Shown: positions 15,065-23,340 of the stretch, piece by piece
Layout of the letters: the number at the start of each line of letters is the position of its first letter
Position numbering within the stretch: the first letter of the stretch is position 1
Source of the DNA: Flavobacterium cyclinae
GTDB taxonomy: Bacteria; Bacteroidota; Bacteroidia; Flavobacteriales; Flavobacteriaceae
DNA length: 64,000 nucleotides
Direction of reading: 5' to 3'
Assembly: GCF_021172145.1 (NCBI RefSeq)
Contig: NZ_CP089095.1
Span: 372,001-436,000, forward strand
Position numbers and translations under genes: made by a program
Notes under the pieces: model-generated
Databases searched by the model: none
What the model saw: the letters and a program-made list of their open reading frames with translations, nothing else
Told to the model about the DNA's origin: nothing

Positions 15065-15519
15065 TACTTAAGATCGTTTAGGTTAACGGTTTTAGGTGAT
15101 TGAGCAGCATGTTTGTGCTCAGGACCTACATATACATTTAAATTACGGAATAATTCTGCACCTAATTTGTTTTTAGGTAACATTCCTTTAATAGCTTTTT
15201 CTACTAATAATGCAGGATTTTTTTGTTGCATTACTTTAGCAGTTAAAGTTCTTTGTCCTCCTGGGTAACCTGTGTGACGAACGTAAGTTTTGTCATCTAA
15301 CTTGTTACCAGTAAGGTTGATTTTTTCTGCATTGATAACAATTACGTTATCTCCACAGTCAACGTGCGGTGTATAACTTGGTTTGTATTTACCTCTTAAA
15401 AGCATCGCTACTTTTGTAGATAAACGACCTAAGTTATGACCTTCAGCGTCTACAACAATCCACTGCTTGTCTGCAGTAGCTTTGTTAGCTGATACTGTCT
15501 TGTAGCTTAATGTGTTCAC
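15064..15519 (-). CDS. rplM: 50S ribosomal protein L13
   Basis: A 151-residue L13 protein. Marks are WIVVDAEGHNLGRLSTKVAMLLRGK, DCGDNVIVINAEKI, TGYPGGQR and the KGMLPKNKLGAELFRNLNVYVGPEH block. It is an early-assembly large-subunit protein. It is the first gene of the minus-strand unit rplM-rpsI-rpsB-tsf and has a full promoter about 45-75 bases upstream, with an ACTCCC/GGGAAT-containing leader. It is divergent from the LacI gene. Confidence 0.97.
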   Translation of the reverse strand: MNTLSYKTVSANKATADKQWIVVDAEGHNLGRLSTKVAMLLRGKYKPSYTPHVDCGDNVIVINAEKINLTGNKLDDKTYVRHTGYPGGQRTLTAKVMQQKNPALLVEKAIKGMLPKNKLGAELFRNLNVYVGPEHKHAAQSPKTVNLNDLK

Positions 15520-15564
15520 AATAATTTATTTTAATTAAACATTCCATTCCCAATAAAGGGAGTG

Positions 15565-15594
15565 CAAAAGTACAATTATTTATTAGAATTGCAA
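15565..15594 (-). promoter_or_regulatory. Promoter of the rplM operon
   Basis: On the minus strand TTG (15594-15592), a 19-base spacer and TACTTTTG (15572-15565) form a complete Bacteroidota promoter 46 bases before rplM. Confidence 0.65.
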
Positions 15595-15716
15595 ACCCCT
15601 TTTTGAAAATATTATTTTTTCTAATTCGTTATATCTCACATCTTTAATAAAAATTCATTTCAAGATGTTTTTTTAAATCCGATAAATACACTATTTTTAC
15701 GTCTTAACTTGTTTAT

Positions 15717-16739
15717 ATGAAAGCAAAAGCAACTCTAAAACAGATTGCCCTTGAGTTTGGGGTGTCTATTTCTACCGTTTCAAAAGCATTAAGTGATAGT
15801 CCTGAAATCAGCGAAGCTACTAAAATTAAAATTCAAGAGTACGCCGCTTTGCAGAATTACAAACCTAATAGTATTGCTAAGAATCTCAAAAATCAGCGTA
15901 CAAATACAATAGGGGTAATCATACCTAATATCTTAAATCCTTTTTTTGCAAAAGTATTTAGCGGTATTGAAAAAGAAGCTTTGTCAAAAGGGTATAATGT
16001 AATTACCGGAATTTCTAATGAATCTTTAACGAAAGAACAACAAGTTATGGATATGCTCAACAATGGAACTATTGACGGTTTTATTGTGGCAATTGCCGAA
16101 GAAACTCAGTCGTTAAAAGATTATAAGCATTTTAGAGATATTATGAATAGTGGAACGCCTATCGTTATGTTTGATAGGGTAGCTGATGGAATTAATTGCG
16201 ATAAAGTTGTGGTAGACGATTTTGATTCCGCTTACGATGCTACAACTCATTTAATAAAATTAGGTGGAAAAAAGATTGCATTGCTTTCTACCATACATAA
16301 TTTAAGTGTAGGAGAATTACGTTTTGATGGTTACCAAAAAGCACTATCAGATGCTGCTATTCCTATTGATGAAAACTTGGTTGTTTTAGAAACTTCAATT
16401 GATGACTTTGATATAAAATTGCAAAACCTTATAGCTTCTAAACAAATGGATGCGATTTTTGCTTTAGACGAGCACAGCGCAACAGCTGCTATGAAGATGG
16501 CGCTAAAAAAAGGAATCAAAATTCCAGAAGAGTTAAATATTATTGGTTTTGCTGATGGTGTTTGGTCAAGACGATTAACACCTAGTTTGTCAACTGTAAG
16601 TCAACACGCGCCAGAAATTGGGGCTAAAGCTGCTGAATTGTTAATCCATAAGTTAAATTCTAAAGATGAGTTTTACCAACCACAAACGGTTGTAATTAAA
16701 ACAGAATTGCGTCAGAGAGAATCGACTAGGAAGTTATAA
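15717..16739 (+). CDS. LacI-family transcriptional regulator (orphan)
   Basis: A 340-residue LacI/GalR repressor. The N-terminal helix-turn-helix (TLKQIALEFGVSISTVSKAL, about 6-25) with hinge region (LQNYKPNSIAKNLKNQRT) is followed by a periplasmic-binding-protein-like effector domain starting TIGVIIPNILNPFFAKVFSGIE. Members bind sugars or nucleosides and control uptake or breakdown genes. No sugar genes lie nearby, so the regulon is elsewhere and the effector unknown. The gene is divergent from rplM across about 200 bases in which no plus-strand -7 consensus was found. Its end overlaps the convergent PnuC-like gene by 6 bases. Confidence 0.92.
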   Translation: MKAKATLKQIALEFGVSISTVSKALSDSPEISEATKIKIQEYAALQNYKPNSIAKNLKNQRTNTIGVIIPNILNPFFAKVFSGIEKEALSKGYNVITGISNESLTKEQQVMDMLNNGTIDGFIVAIAEETQSLKDYKHFRDIMNSGTPIVMFDRVADGINCDKVVVDDFDSAYDATTHLIKLGGKKIALLSTIHNLSVGELRFDGYQKALSDAAIPIDENLVVLETSIDDFDIKLQNLIASKQMDAIFALDEHSATAAMKMALKKGIKIPEELNIIGFADGVWSRRLTPSLSTVSQHAPEIGAKAAELLIHKLNSKDEFYQPQTVVIKTELRQRESTRKL

Positions 16740-17444
16740 TTGTTTCGCTTTATCATCCTTCCAAGTGATATAACCTAGAATTGCATTGAACATATAGAAC
16801 ACATATTTTGCGGTGTTGGCAATATTCATCAACATTACATTTTGTAGGATTTTGAATAAATTATATACTTGCCAGTTAATCCAATTGTCGGGATACATTC
16901 TTCCTATATTAAAGGTGCCGCCAAAACTAATTCCGGCTGGAATAGCGATGGCGAAAAACAGTTTCCAATCAATCGTTTTTTCTGAAAAAGTTGAAAATGC
17001 AATGTAGTTCAATACTAACGAAAGCAGTAAACCAATTGCCATATTTCGGAAAAATATGGCATCAATCGAATTCAAATATTGTTTCTTTTTCCAAATTCGG
17101 AACGCAAAATAATTTCCAAAAAATGAAACTGGATAGGTTAAAATCGCACCGATATTTCCCAAAAGATAATCGATACTTCCGCTTAATAACGTATTGCAAG
17201 TGCTGATTAAATTCCCAATATTATTTTTCTTCGTGACCAATCGAGTCGCCATCATGGATAAACATGTGTTTATAATGGAAAAGTAACCTAAGTAAAAGGA
17301 ATAGTTCTTTCCGTTGAAATCAAATTCGTAAGTTGATAAATGATATTCTAAATATAGGGATACTCCAACCACCAAAATCACACCGATAACATCAAGATAT
17401 TTGCTGTTGGTAATACTTTTGATAGTTGCAATTGTATTTTGCAT
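16734..17444 (-). CDS. PnuC-like membrane transporter (distant)
   Basis: A 236-residue protein with about seven hydrophobic segments. The middle part LLGNIGAILTYPVSFFGNYFAFRIW and the C-terminal DNWINWQVYNLFKILQNVML...ITWKDD follow the layout of PnuC-family vitamin facilitators (N-W pair before a helix, aromatic-rich helices, closing G-Y-x-x-W-K/R). The match is weaker than for the pnuC at 1343 and the substrate is unknown. It starts 2 bases after the serine hydrolase gene, so it is the last member of the sdpR-sdpI-hydrolase unit. It overlaps the convergent LacI gene by 6 bases. Another membrane family with a similar helix pattern cannot be excluded. Confidence 0.6.
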   Translation of the reverse strand: MQNTIATIKSITNSKYLDVIGVILVVGVSLYLEYHLSTYEFDFNGKNYSFYLGYFSIINTCLSMMATRLVTKKNNIGNLISTCNTLLSGSIDYLLGNIGAILTYPVSFFGNYFAFRIWKKKQYLNSIDAIFFRNMAIGLLLSLVLNYIAFSTFSEKTIDWKLFFAIAIPAGISFGGTFNIGRMYPDNWINWQVYNLFKILQNVMLMNIANTAKYVFYMFNAILGYITWKDDKAKQL

Positions 17445-17446
17445 TT

Positions 17447-18814
17447 TTATTCTTTTGTAAAGTTGAATTTCATTCCACCCTGAATTAAAACAAACGAATT
17501 GTTTCCAAAAACCATTTCAATTCCGGCAGGTGCAAAAACAAATGTTGTTTCTTCTTTAAATGTTAATGGAAATGCACTTTGTCCTGTAGCTTGTGCTGAT
17601 AATTCTCCATTCTTTTCAGAAACTGTAATTTTTAATGGTAAATCTTTTGAAGCATACGTCCCGGTAAATTTTGCCAATTCCGCTTTATCCATTTTCAAAA
17701 ACTTTGGAAAAGGGAATGGCATTTTGTAGTAAATACTCAAAATCCCAATGATAATATCATTTTGTACAAAATTATCGCCATTAGAGATTAAAGAAAAACT
17801 CAATTTTTCGGTTGGATAATACCCTAACATCGAACTGAAATTTTCAATTCTTCCGCCATGACCATAAAAGCGTCTCTCTCCAAAAGGAAATTGAATTAGC
17901 GCTTTTCCGTATCCTTCTTTGATTTCTTTCATTTGGTCTAAGGATGTTGAATGGACTAATTTCCCTTCAAAAAGGGCATTAATGAACTTCGTTAAATCAG
18001 CAGTAGTTGAAGTAATTCCGCCAGAAGCAAACGCAATCGAATTGTGATTTTCTGGTGATTTTACCCAATTCGTGCCATCAAAATAATAGGAATAACTTTC
18101 TTTTCCTTCTGTATTTGTAGCTTCTTCACTAAAATATGTTGTAGGAATAAATACTTTTTTAGTTACAGCACCTTTATCCGTCATTTCGGTTTTGTTTTCG
18201 TAAGTGCCTAATTCTACTTTTTTTACGATTCTATTTTGAAGATTTTCTGCGTATGATTTTTTAGTCAACTTTTCGATAATACAGCCTAAAATATAAAAGT
18301 TAGAATTGCTGTATTCGTATTTGCTTCCAGGTTCAAAATTCGATTTATAAGCTGTAATTACTTTTAAAATGTCTTCTTTCGAATGTTTTTTATCTATTAC
18401 TTTATGAAAAGTAGTATCCTGATTTACTAAATCTACTATTCCGGTTCTATGGTGCAATAAGTCATAAATCGAAATCTTTTCAGCATTTTTAATTTTTGGA
18501 TAAAATCGATTTAATTTGGTTTGCAAGGTTAGTTTTTTCTCTTCAATCAATTGCATCACCATTACAGCGGTAAAAGTTTTAGAAATTGAACCTATTTTGT
18601 ATCGTGTTAAGCGATCGGCTTTGATATTTTTTTCAACATCAGCAAAACCATACGCTTTATTAAAAACCACATTTTCCCCTTCACGAATGGTTAACGAACC
18701 CATGAATTTGTTGTTTTCGTATAAATAGTTCAACAAACTATCCATTCGAGTAAATTTATCTTGGGCAAAAGTGAAACTCGAAAAAGCAAATACAAAAAGA
18801 AGTAATTTTTTCAT
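17447..18814 (-). CDS. Secreted serine hydrolase, class C beta-lactamase/DD-peptidase family
   Basis: A 455-residue exported protein with a signal peptide (1 to about 17, ending TFAQ). The beta-lactamase-related domain carries the SxxK pair Ser76-x-x-Lys79 (GSISKTFTAV), Y168-S-N170 and a late HGG box (FYGHGGRIENF), i.e. a complete serine acyl-enzyme triad. A C-terminal domain of about 100 residues (FTGTYAS and on) resembles the lipocalin-like extension common in this family. Such proteins act as peptidases or esterases on peptidoglycan or small substrates; resistance activity cannot be inferred. It lies 42 bases downstream of sdpI and 2 bases upstream of the PnuC-like gene. Confidence 0.88.
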   Translation of the reverse strand: MKKLLLFVFAFSSFTFAQDKFTRMDSLLNYLYENNKFMGSLTIREGENVVFNKAYGFADVEKNIKADRLTRYKIGSISKTFTAVMVMQLIEEKKLTLQTKLNRFYPKIKNAEKISIYDLLHHRTGIVDLVNQDTTFHKVIDKKHSKEDILKVITAYKSNFEPGSKYEYSNSNFYILGCIIEKLTKKSYAENLQNRIVKKVELGTYENKTEMTDKGAVTKKVFIPTTYFSEEATNTEGKESYSYYFDGTNWVKSPENHNSIAFASGGITSTTADLTKFINALFEGKLVHSTSLDQMKEIKEGYGKALIQFPFGERRFYGHGGRIENFSSMLGYYPTEKLSFSLISNGDNFVQNDIIIGILSIYYKMPFPFPKFLKMDKAELAKFTGTYASKDLPLKITVSEKNGELSAQATGQSAFPLTFKEETTFVFAPAGIEMVFGNNSFVLIQGGMKFNFTKE

Positions 18815-18856
18815 GGTATTTCTGTTTTTCTAATTAGTAGTTGAGATTTTTTTTTG

Positions 18857-19498
18857 TTACTGATTTTTGATTTTTTTGAATTCTAAATACGAATATACAA
18901 TTGGAACAATTGTAATAACGCCCACAATAGTTAGAAAAGTATAAATTTGGATATTATTTGGCAACACAAATGTCAATGCCATTAAAAGTCCGCCAACGAA
19001 CCATAATTTTCCTCCCATTACATGCGTTTTTTTCCAAACTTCTTCGTTTTCTAATGTCCAAGGCGTTTTGATGCCAATGAAATAATTCGGTTTTATGGTT
19101 TTAAAATAATTACCTAAGAAAGCAAAAAGTAAGCCAACCAATGGAAAAATCAAAACTGGATTACTTGTTTTTTGTTGTACACTATATAAAATGTAAATCG
19201 CTAAAGCCGACATGAATAATGCTAAAATTAGGCGTAAATTATTCAGTTTGTTACCCATGTTTTGCAATTTTTGTTTTGGATCTATGTACGGAATTATTAA
19301 AAAGATGAAATAGCTAATTCCAGTTAGCATGAAAATCATTAATAAAAGTTCGTTTTTATCGCCATAACGATCAATTTCTCCAGCGCCATTCCAATGCATT
19401 GGAACACTTTCTGGTAAACTTTTCCAAATGTAAGCCAAGTAAACAAAAGGTAACAAAGCCACAGCAATAAACGGAATTTCTTTTTTAAACTTCTCCAT
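18857..19498 (-). CDS. SdpI-family membrane protein
   Basis: A 213-residue membrane protein with about six helices, a DUF1648 start (PESVPMHWNGAGEIDRYGDK) and the SdpI signature near the C-terminus (YFIGIKTPWTLENEEVWKKTHVMGGKLW). In Bacillus subtilis SdpI gives immunity to the SdpC toxin and sequesters the repressor SdpR when toxin is present. No SdpC-like gene is visible here, so a role in sensing an envelope compound is an inference. It starts 3 bases after sdpR, an arrangement like the Bacillus sdpRI pair. A secreted hydrolase follows. Confidence 0.88.
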   Translation of the reverse strand: MEKFKKEIPFIAVALLPFVYLAYIWKSLPESVPMHWNGAGEIDRYGDKNELLLMIFMLTGISYFIFLIIPYIDPKQKLQNMGNKLNNLRLILALFMSALAIYILYSVQQKTSNPVLIFPLVGLLFAFLGNYFKTIKPNYFIGIKTPWTLENEEVWKKTHVMGGKLWFVGGLLMALTFVLPNNIQIYTFLTIVGVITIVPIVYSYLEFKKIKNQ

Positions 19499-19501
19499 AC
19501 T

Positions 19502-19756
19502 TTATTTTTTTAGGGTAATAATCCATTGTAAAATATCATCAACAATTGTAGTATTTAAAGAATAGACTACAAATTGTCCTTTTTTTTCGCTCGTGACTAA
19601 ATCGGCACGTTTTAAAATATCTAAATGATGCGAAATACTAGGTTTTGAAATATGAAATTGGTCCGCAATATCGCCAGCCGTCATTTCCTGTTTGCGCAGC
19701 AATTCCAGAATATCTCTTCTGGTTTCGTCGTTTAAGGCTTTGAAAATTACGTTCAT
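19502..19756 (-). CDS. ArsR-family regulator, SdpR-like
   Basis: An 84-residue winged-helix repressor: FKALNDETRRDILELLRKQE, then AGDIADQFHISKPSISHHLD (recognition helix) and a beta wing around EKKGQFVVYSLN. The metal-binding cysteines of ArsR-type sensors are absent, as in SdpR. A perfect 9-base inverted repeat lies 11 bases upstream of the start and probably serves as its operator, so autoregulation is likely. It is the first gene of the unit with sdpI, the serine hydrolase and the PnuC-like gene. Confidence 0.9.
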   Translation of the reverse strand: MNVIFKALNDETRRDILELLRKQEMTAGDIADQFHISKPSISHHLDILKRADLVTSEKKGQFVVYSLNTTIVDDILQWIITLKK

Positions 19757-19766
19757 ATTAATTTAT

Positions 19767-19790
19767 ATATTTAGACAAATATCTAAATAT
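19767..19790 (-). promoter_or_regulatory. Probable SdpR operator
   Basis: ATATTTAGA (19767-19775) and TCTAAATAT (19782-19790) are perfect inverted arms with a 6-base spacer, just upstream of the sdpR start and overlapping a GATATTTG sequence that is close to a -7 box. The size and position fit an ArsR-type operator. Confidence 0.65.
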
Positions 19791-19814
19791 TATTTGAAAT
19801 GGCAAAATGTTTTC

Positions 19815-19853
19815 AAAAAATAAACCCGATAGGTTTTGTAACGTATCGGGTTT
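19815..19853 (-). terminator. Terminator after the small lipoprotein gene
   Basis: AAACCCGATA (19822-19831) and TATCGGGTTT (19844-19853) pair perfectly. On the minus strand a T-rich run follows, separating the lipoprotein from the sdpR unit. Confidence 0.8.
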
Positions 19854-19874
19854 GTAATAAATATTTGAGACTTC

Positions 19875-20297
19875 TTATTCAATTACCTCATGGACTAAAT
19901 ATGAATTTAGTGTGATTCTTTTATTGTTGTCTTTTGTAAATGAAATCTCATCAAGAGTTTTGCCTTTTTGGTAAATGGTTAATATTTCCATACTATATTT
20001 TGTCTCATTAACATCATTTTTTGTAACGCTAGAAGTTTGAGTTTTATTGATGTCAACTTTAATTATTTCTCCATAGTCTTGTAGGTTTTTCTTAACTAAT
20101 TTGCCAAGTTCTTCTTTAGCAATTGATTTGTCTAAGTAACTACTAATTTTGGTTGTGTCTTTATTAGATAATTCTTCATAAAATTTAGTTGCTAATTCTT
20201 TAGCAAATTCAATATCTTCAGGAGCATTGTTTTTTGTTGTAATGTTTTCACATGAAGCCAAAATTGCTAAAACGGCTACTAATAAAATTTTCTTCAT
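19875..20297 (-). CDS. Small lipoprotein of unknown function
   Basis: A 140-residue predicted lipoprotein: signal peptide with lipobox ILASC (Cys16), then a mixed alpha/beta domain with a Lys/Asp-rich early helix (EFAKELATKFYEELSNKDTTKISSYLD) and a strand-rich second half. This resembles small NTF2-like or DUF4019-type secreted proteins, but I cannot assign a family firmly. It is anchored to a membrane. It lies alone on the minus strand, downstream of polA with a 65-base gap holding a short repeat-like island, and has its own terminator. Confidence 0.7.
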   Translation of the reverse strand: MKKILLVAVLAILASCENITTKNNAPEDIEFAKELATKFYEELSNKDTTKISSYLDKSIAKEELGKLVKKNLQDYGEIIKVDINKTQTSSVTKNDVNETKYSMEILTIYQKGKTLDEISFTKDNNKRITLNSYLVHEVIE

Positions 20298-20362
20298 ATC
20301 TAAATATTTGTTTTTAATTGTTTTTATAAACTACCAACTGCTACTGTCCACTGAACACTTTC

Positions 20363-23215
20363 CTAATGCGCTTCCAACCAATTTTTGCCTAATCCAATTT
20401 CTACATCTAACGGAACTGCCATTTTGAACGCGTTTTCCATTTCGTGTTTAATCATCGGTTGAATTTTTTCTAATTCGGAGTTGTGTACGTCAAATACTAA
20501 TTCGTCATGAACTTGCAATAGCATTTTTGATTTCCAATTTTCAGAAGTCAATTTTTTGTGGATGTTAATCATCGCAATTTTAATGATATCCGCAGCCGAA
20601 CCTTGTATTGGCGCATTCACCGCATTTCGTTCCGCACCACCACGAACAATTGCGTTGGCTGAGTTGATGTCTTTTAAATAACGTCTTCTTCCTGAAATGG
20701 TTTCTACATAACCGTTTTCTCTAGCAAAATCTACTTGCTCTTGAATGAACGATTTTAATCTTGGATATGTTTTGTAATACGCTTCAATTAATTCTGCGCT
20801 TTCTTTTCGTGATAAGTTGGTTTGGTTGCTCAATCCAAAAGCCGAAACGCCATAGATAATTCCGAAGTTTACGGTTTTGGCGTGACTTCTTTGCTCTTTT
20901 GTCACTTCATCTAAGGGCACATTGAACACTTTTGCAGCCGTACTTTTGTGAATATCTTCGTGATTTTGAAACGCTTTAATCATGTTTTCTTCCCCACACA
21001 AAGCGGCAATAATACGCAATTCAATTTGAGAATAATCGGCAGAAAGTAGCGTGTAATTTTCATCACGCGCAATGAAGGCTTTTCTAATTTGTCTTCCTCT
21101 TTCGGTACGAATTGGAATGTTTTGTAAATTCGGATTATTCGAACTCAATCGACCTGTAGCCGCAACCGTTTGCATATAATCGGTATGCACTCTTCCTGTT
21201 TTTTTATCGACTTGATTTGGTAAAGCATCAATATACGTACTTTGCAATTTCACCATTTGACGCCATTCTAAAATATCGCGTACAATTTGATGTTCGTTTG
21301 CCAAATAACTCAACACTTCTTCACCAGTGGCATATTGACCGGTTTTGGTTTTCTTTTGTTTTGCGCCACCAATTTTTAGTTTGTCAAATAAAATATCGCC
21401 TAACTGTTTTGGAGAAGCCAAATTGAATTTCTCACCAGCGGTTTCATAGATTTGTTGTTCAAAAGCATCGATTTCTTTTTGCATATCAACCGACATACTT
21501 TTTAGAAATTCCACATCCAAACGAATTCCTTCTTTTTCCATATCGGCTAAAACAGGAACTAATGGAATTTCGATTTCGTCAAACAATTTTTTCGTACCTA
21601 CTTTTTCTAAAATCGGTTGGAAGTGTTCCTTCAATTGGAAGGTAATATCAGCATCTTCAGTAGCATATTCTTTGATGTCTTCCAAAGGAACATCGCGCAT
21701 TGACAATTGATTTTTTCCTTTTTTACCAATTAAAGTTTCAATCGATTTTGGGGCATATTTCAAATACGTTTCACTCAAAACATCCATATTATGACGCATA
21801 TCAGGATTAATCAGATAATGCGCAATCATGGTATCGAATAATTTACCTTTGACTTGAATGTTATAATTCGAAAGAATTTTCAAGTCGTATTTCATGTTCT
21901 GACCGATTTTTTCGATAGTTTCATTTTCGAAGAATGGTCGGAATTTTTCAATTAAAGTTTGTGCTTCTTCCTGATTTTCGGGAAACGGAACATAAAATCC
22001 TTTTCCTTTTTCGAAAGAGAACGACATTCCTACTAATTCAGCATTCAAAGCATCAATTCCAGTAGTTTCCGTATCAAAACAAACCGAAGTTTGATTTAGT
22101 AAATTCTGTAATAACAGCTTTACAGGTAAATCGCCTTGAACAATTTGATAGAAATGCGTTGTATTTTCTAATGTAGCATAATACGAATGATTCGCAGTTG
22201 GTTCATCCGATTCATCGCTAAAACCAAATAAGTCGAATTGATCTTCGTTTGATTTTTTTGCAGGAGATTTTTTAGTGGGTTGTGGCGTATCTGAAGTTGT
22301 TCCGTTAGTGTCAATTTCATCATATTCTTTACCTGAACCAAATAATTTATCAAACTGCGCTTTCATTTGGCGGAATTCTAATTCCTGAAACAAAGCATCG
22401 GTTTTCTCCACATCAGGTTTTGATAATTCAAAATCATCCGCATCAAAAGTCACCGGACAATCGAGTAGGATAGTGGCTAACTTTTTAGATAAAATTCCCA
22501 ACTCTTTATTGGCTTCAATTTTTTCTTTCATCGCACCTTTTAGTTGATGCGTGTTGGCTAATAAATTCTCTAAAGTTCCATATTCCGCTAAGAATTTCTT
22601 AGCTGTTTTTTCTCCCACACCAGGCAATCCAGGAATATTATCGGCAGAATCGCCCATCATTCCTAAGAAATCAATTACTTGGTCAGGACGCTCGATTTCA
22701 AATTTTTCTAAGACTTCAGGAATTCCCCAGATTTCGATATCATTCCCCATTCGGGCTGGTTTGTACATGAAAATATTTTCCGAAACCAATTGGGCAAAAT
22801 CCTTATCTGGCGTTACCATGAAAACTTGGAAACCTTCTTTTTCGGCTTGTTTGGCTAAAGTTCCAATTAAATCATCGGCTTCAAAACCTGCTTTTTCTAT
22901 AATGGGAATGTGCATAGCGCGTAACAATTCCTGAATATAGGGAACTGCAATTTTTATCGCTTCAGGAGTTTCGTCACGATGCGCTTTGTATTCTTGATAC
23001 ATTTCGAAACGGTAATCACTTCCGCCTTTATCGAATGCTACTGCTAAATGATCTGGTTTTTCACGCTTAATAACATCCATCAAAGAATTCATGAATCCCA
23101 TAATGGCAGAAGTATCCATTCCTTTAGAGTTGATTCGAGGATTTTTTATAAAAGCGTAATAGCCGCGAAAGATAAGTGCGTAGGCGTCTAATAAGAATAA
23201 TCGTTTTTGTGACAT
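20363..23215 (-). CDS. polA: DNA polymerase I
   Basis: A 950-residue polymerase with three domains: 5' nuclease (1 to about 300; LFLLDAYALIFRGYYAFI, AGFEADDLIGTLAK, GDSADNIPGLPGVGEKTA), 3'-5' proofreading exonuclease (CFDTETTGID, with the Asp/Glu pair intact) and polymerase (motif A DYSQIELRI, motif B KTVNFGIIYG, motif C VHDELVF). It fills repair gaps and removes RNA primers. The start at 23215 (MSQKRLFLLDAYA) is conserved; an open frame up to 23284 would add 23 residues not typical of the family. Between 5' nuclease and exonuclease lies a low-complexity Ser/Lys/Pro linker. It is divergent from the phosphoesterase gene. Confidence 0.96.
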   Translation of the reverse strand: MSQKRLFLLDAYALIFRGYYAFIKNPRINSKGMDTSAIMGFMNSLMDVIKREKPDHLAVAFDKGGSDYRFEMYQEYKAHRDETPEAIKIAVPYIQELLRAMHIPIIEKAGFEADDLIGTLAKQAEKEGFQVFMVTPDKDFAQLVSENIFMYKPARMGNDIEIWGIPEVLEKFEIERPDQVIDFLGMMGDSADNIPGLPGVGEKTAKKFLAEYGTLENLLANTHQLKGAMKEKIEANKELGILSKKLATILLDCPVTFDADDFELSKPDVEKTDALFQELEFRQMKAQFDKLFGSGKEYDEIDTNGTTSDTPQPTKKSPAKKSNEDQFDLFGFSDESDEPTANHSYYATLENTTHFYQIVQGDLPVKLLLQNLLNQTSVCFDTETTGIDALNAELVGMSFSFEKGKGFYVPFPENQEEAQTLIEKFRPFFENETIEKIGQNMKYDLKILSNYNIQVKGKLFDTMIAHYLINPDMRHNMDVLSETYLKYAPKSIETLIGKKGKNQLSMRDVPLEDIKEYATEDADITFQLKEHFQPILEKVGTKKLFDEIEIPLVPVLADMEKEGIRLDVEFLKSMSVDMQKEIDAFEQQIYETAGEKFNLASPKQLGDILFDKLKIGGAKQKKTKTGQYATGEEVLSYLANEHQIVRDILEWRQMVKLQSTYIDALPNQVDKKTGRVHTDYMQTVAATGRLSSNNPNLQNIPIRTERGRQIRKAFIARDENYTLLSADYSQIELRIIAALCGEENMIKAFQNHEDIHKSTAAKVFNVPLDEVTKEQRSHAKTVNFGIIYGVSAFGLSNQTNLSRKESAELIEAYYKTYPRLKSFIQEQVDFARENGYVETISGRRRYLKDINSANAIVRGGAERNAVNAPIQGSAADIIKIAMINIHKKLTSENWKSKMLLQVHDELVFDVHNSELEKIQPMIKHEMENAFKMAVPLDVEIGLGKNWLEAH

Positions 23216-23340
23216 TTGAAATGAAATTGGTTTTAAAATGTAAAAGTACAATTCTTTGATTAAAAAAACTTTGTTAAAATTCATTTAATAACAGGTTAAT
23301 TTGTCAAACTTGTTCATTACTTTGCAAAAAAAAAGAGCTA

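Noticed and set aside
17447..18814. Antibiotic-resistance beta-lactamase
   Set aside because: The triad fits class C-like hydrolases in general, which are mostly peptidases or esterases; nothing here indicates drug hydrolysis.
20363..23284. Longer start for polA (to 23284)
   Set aside because: The extra 23 residues are not family sequence, while MSQKRLFLLDAYA at 23215 is the conserved beginning.
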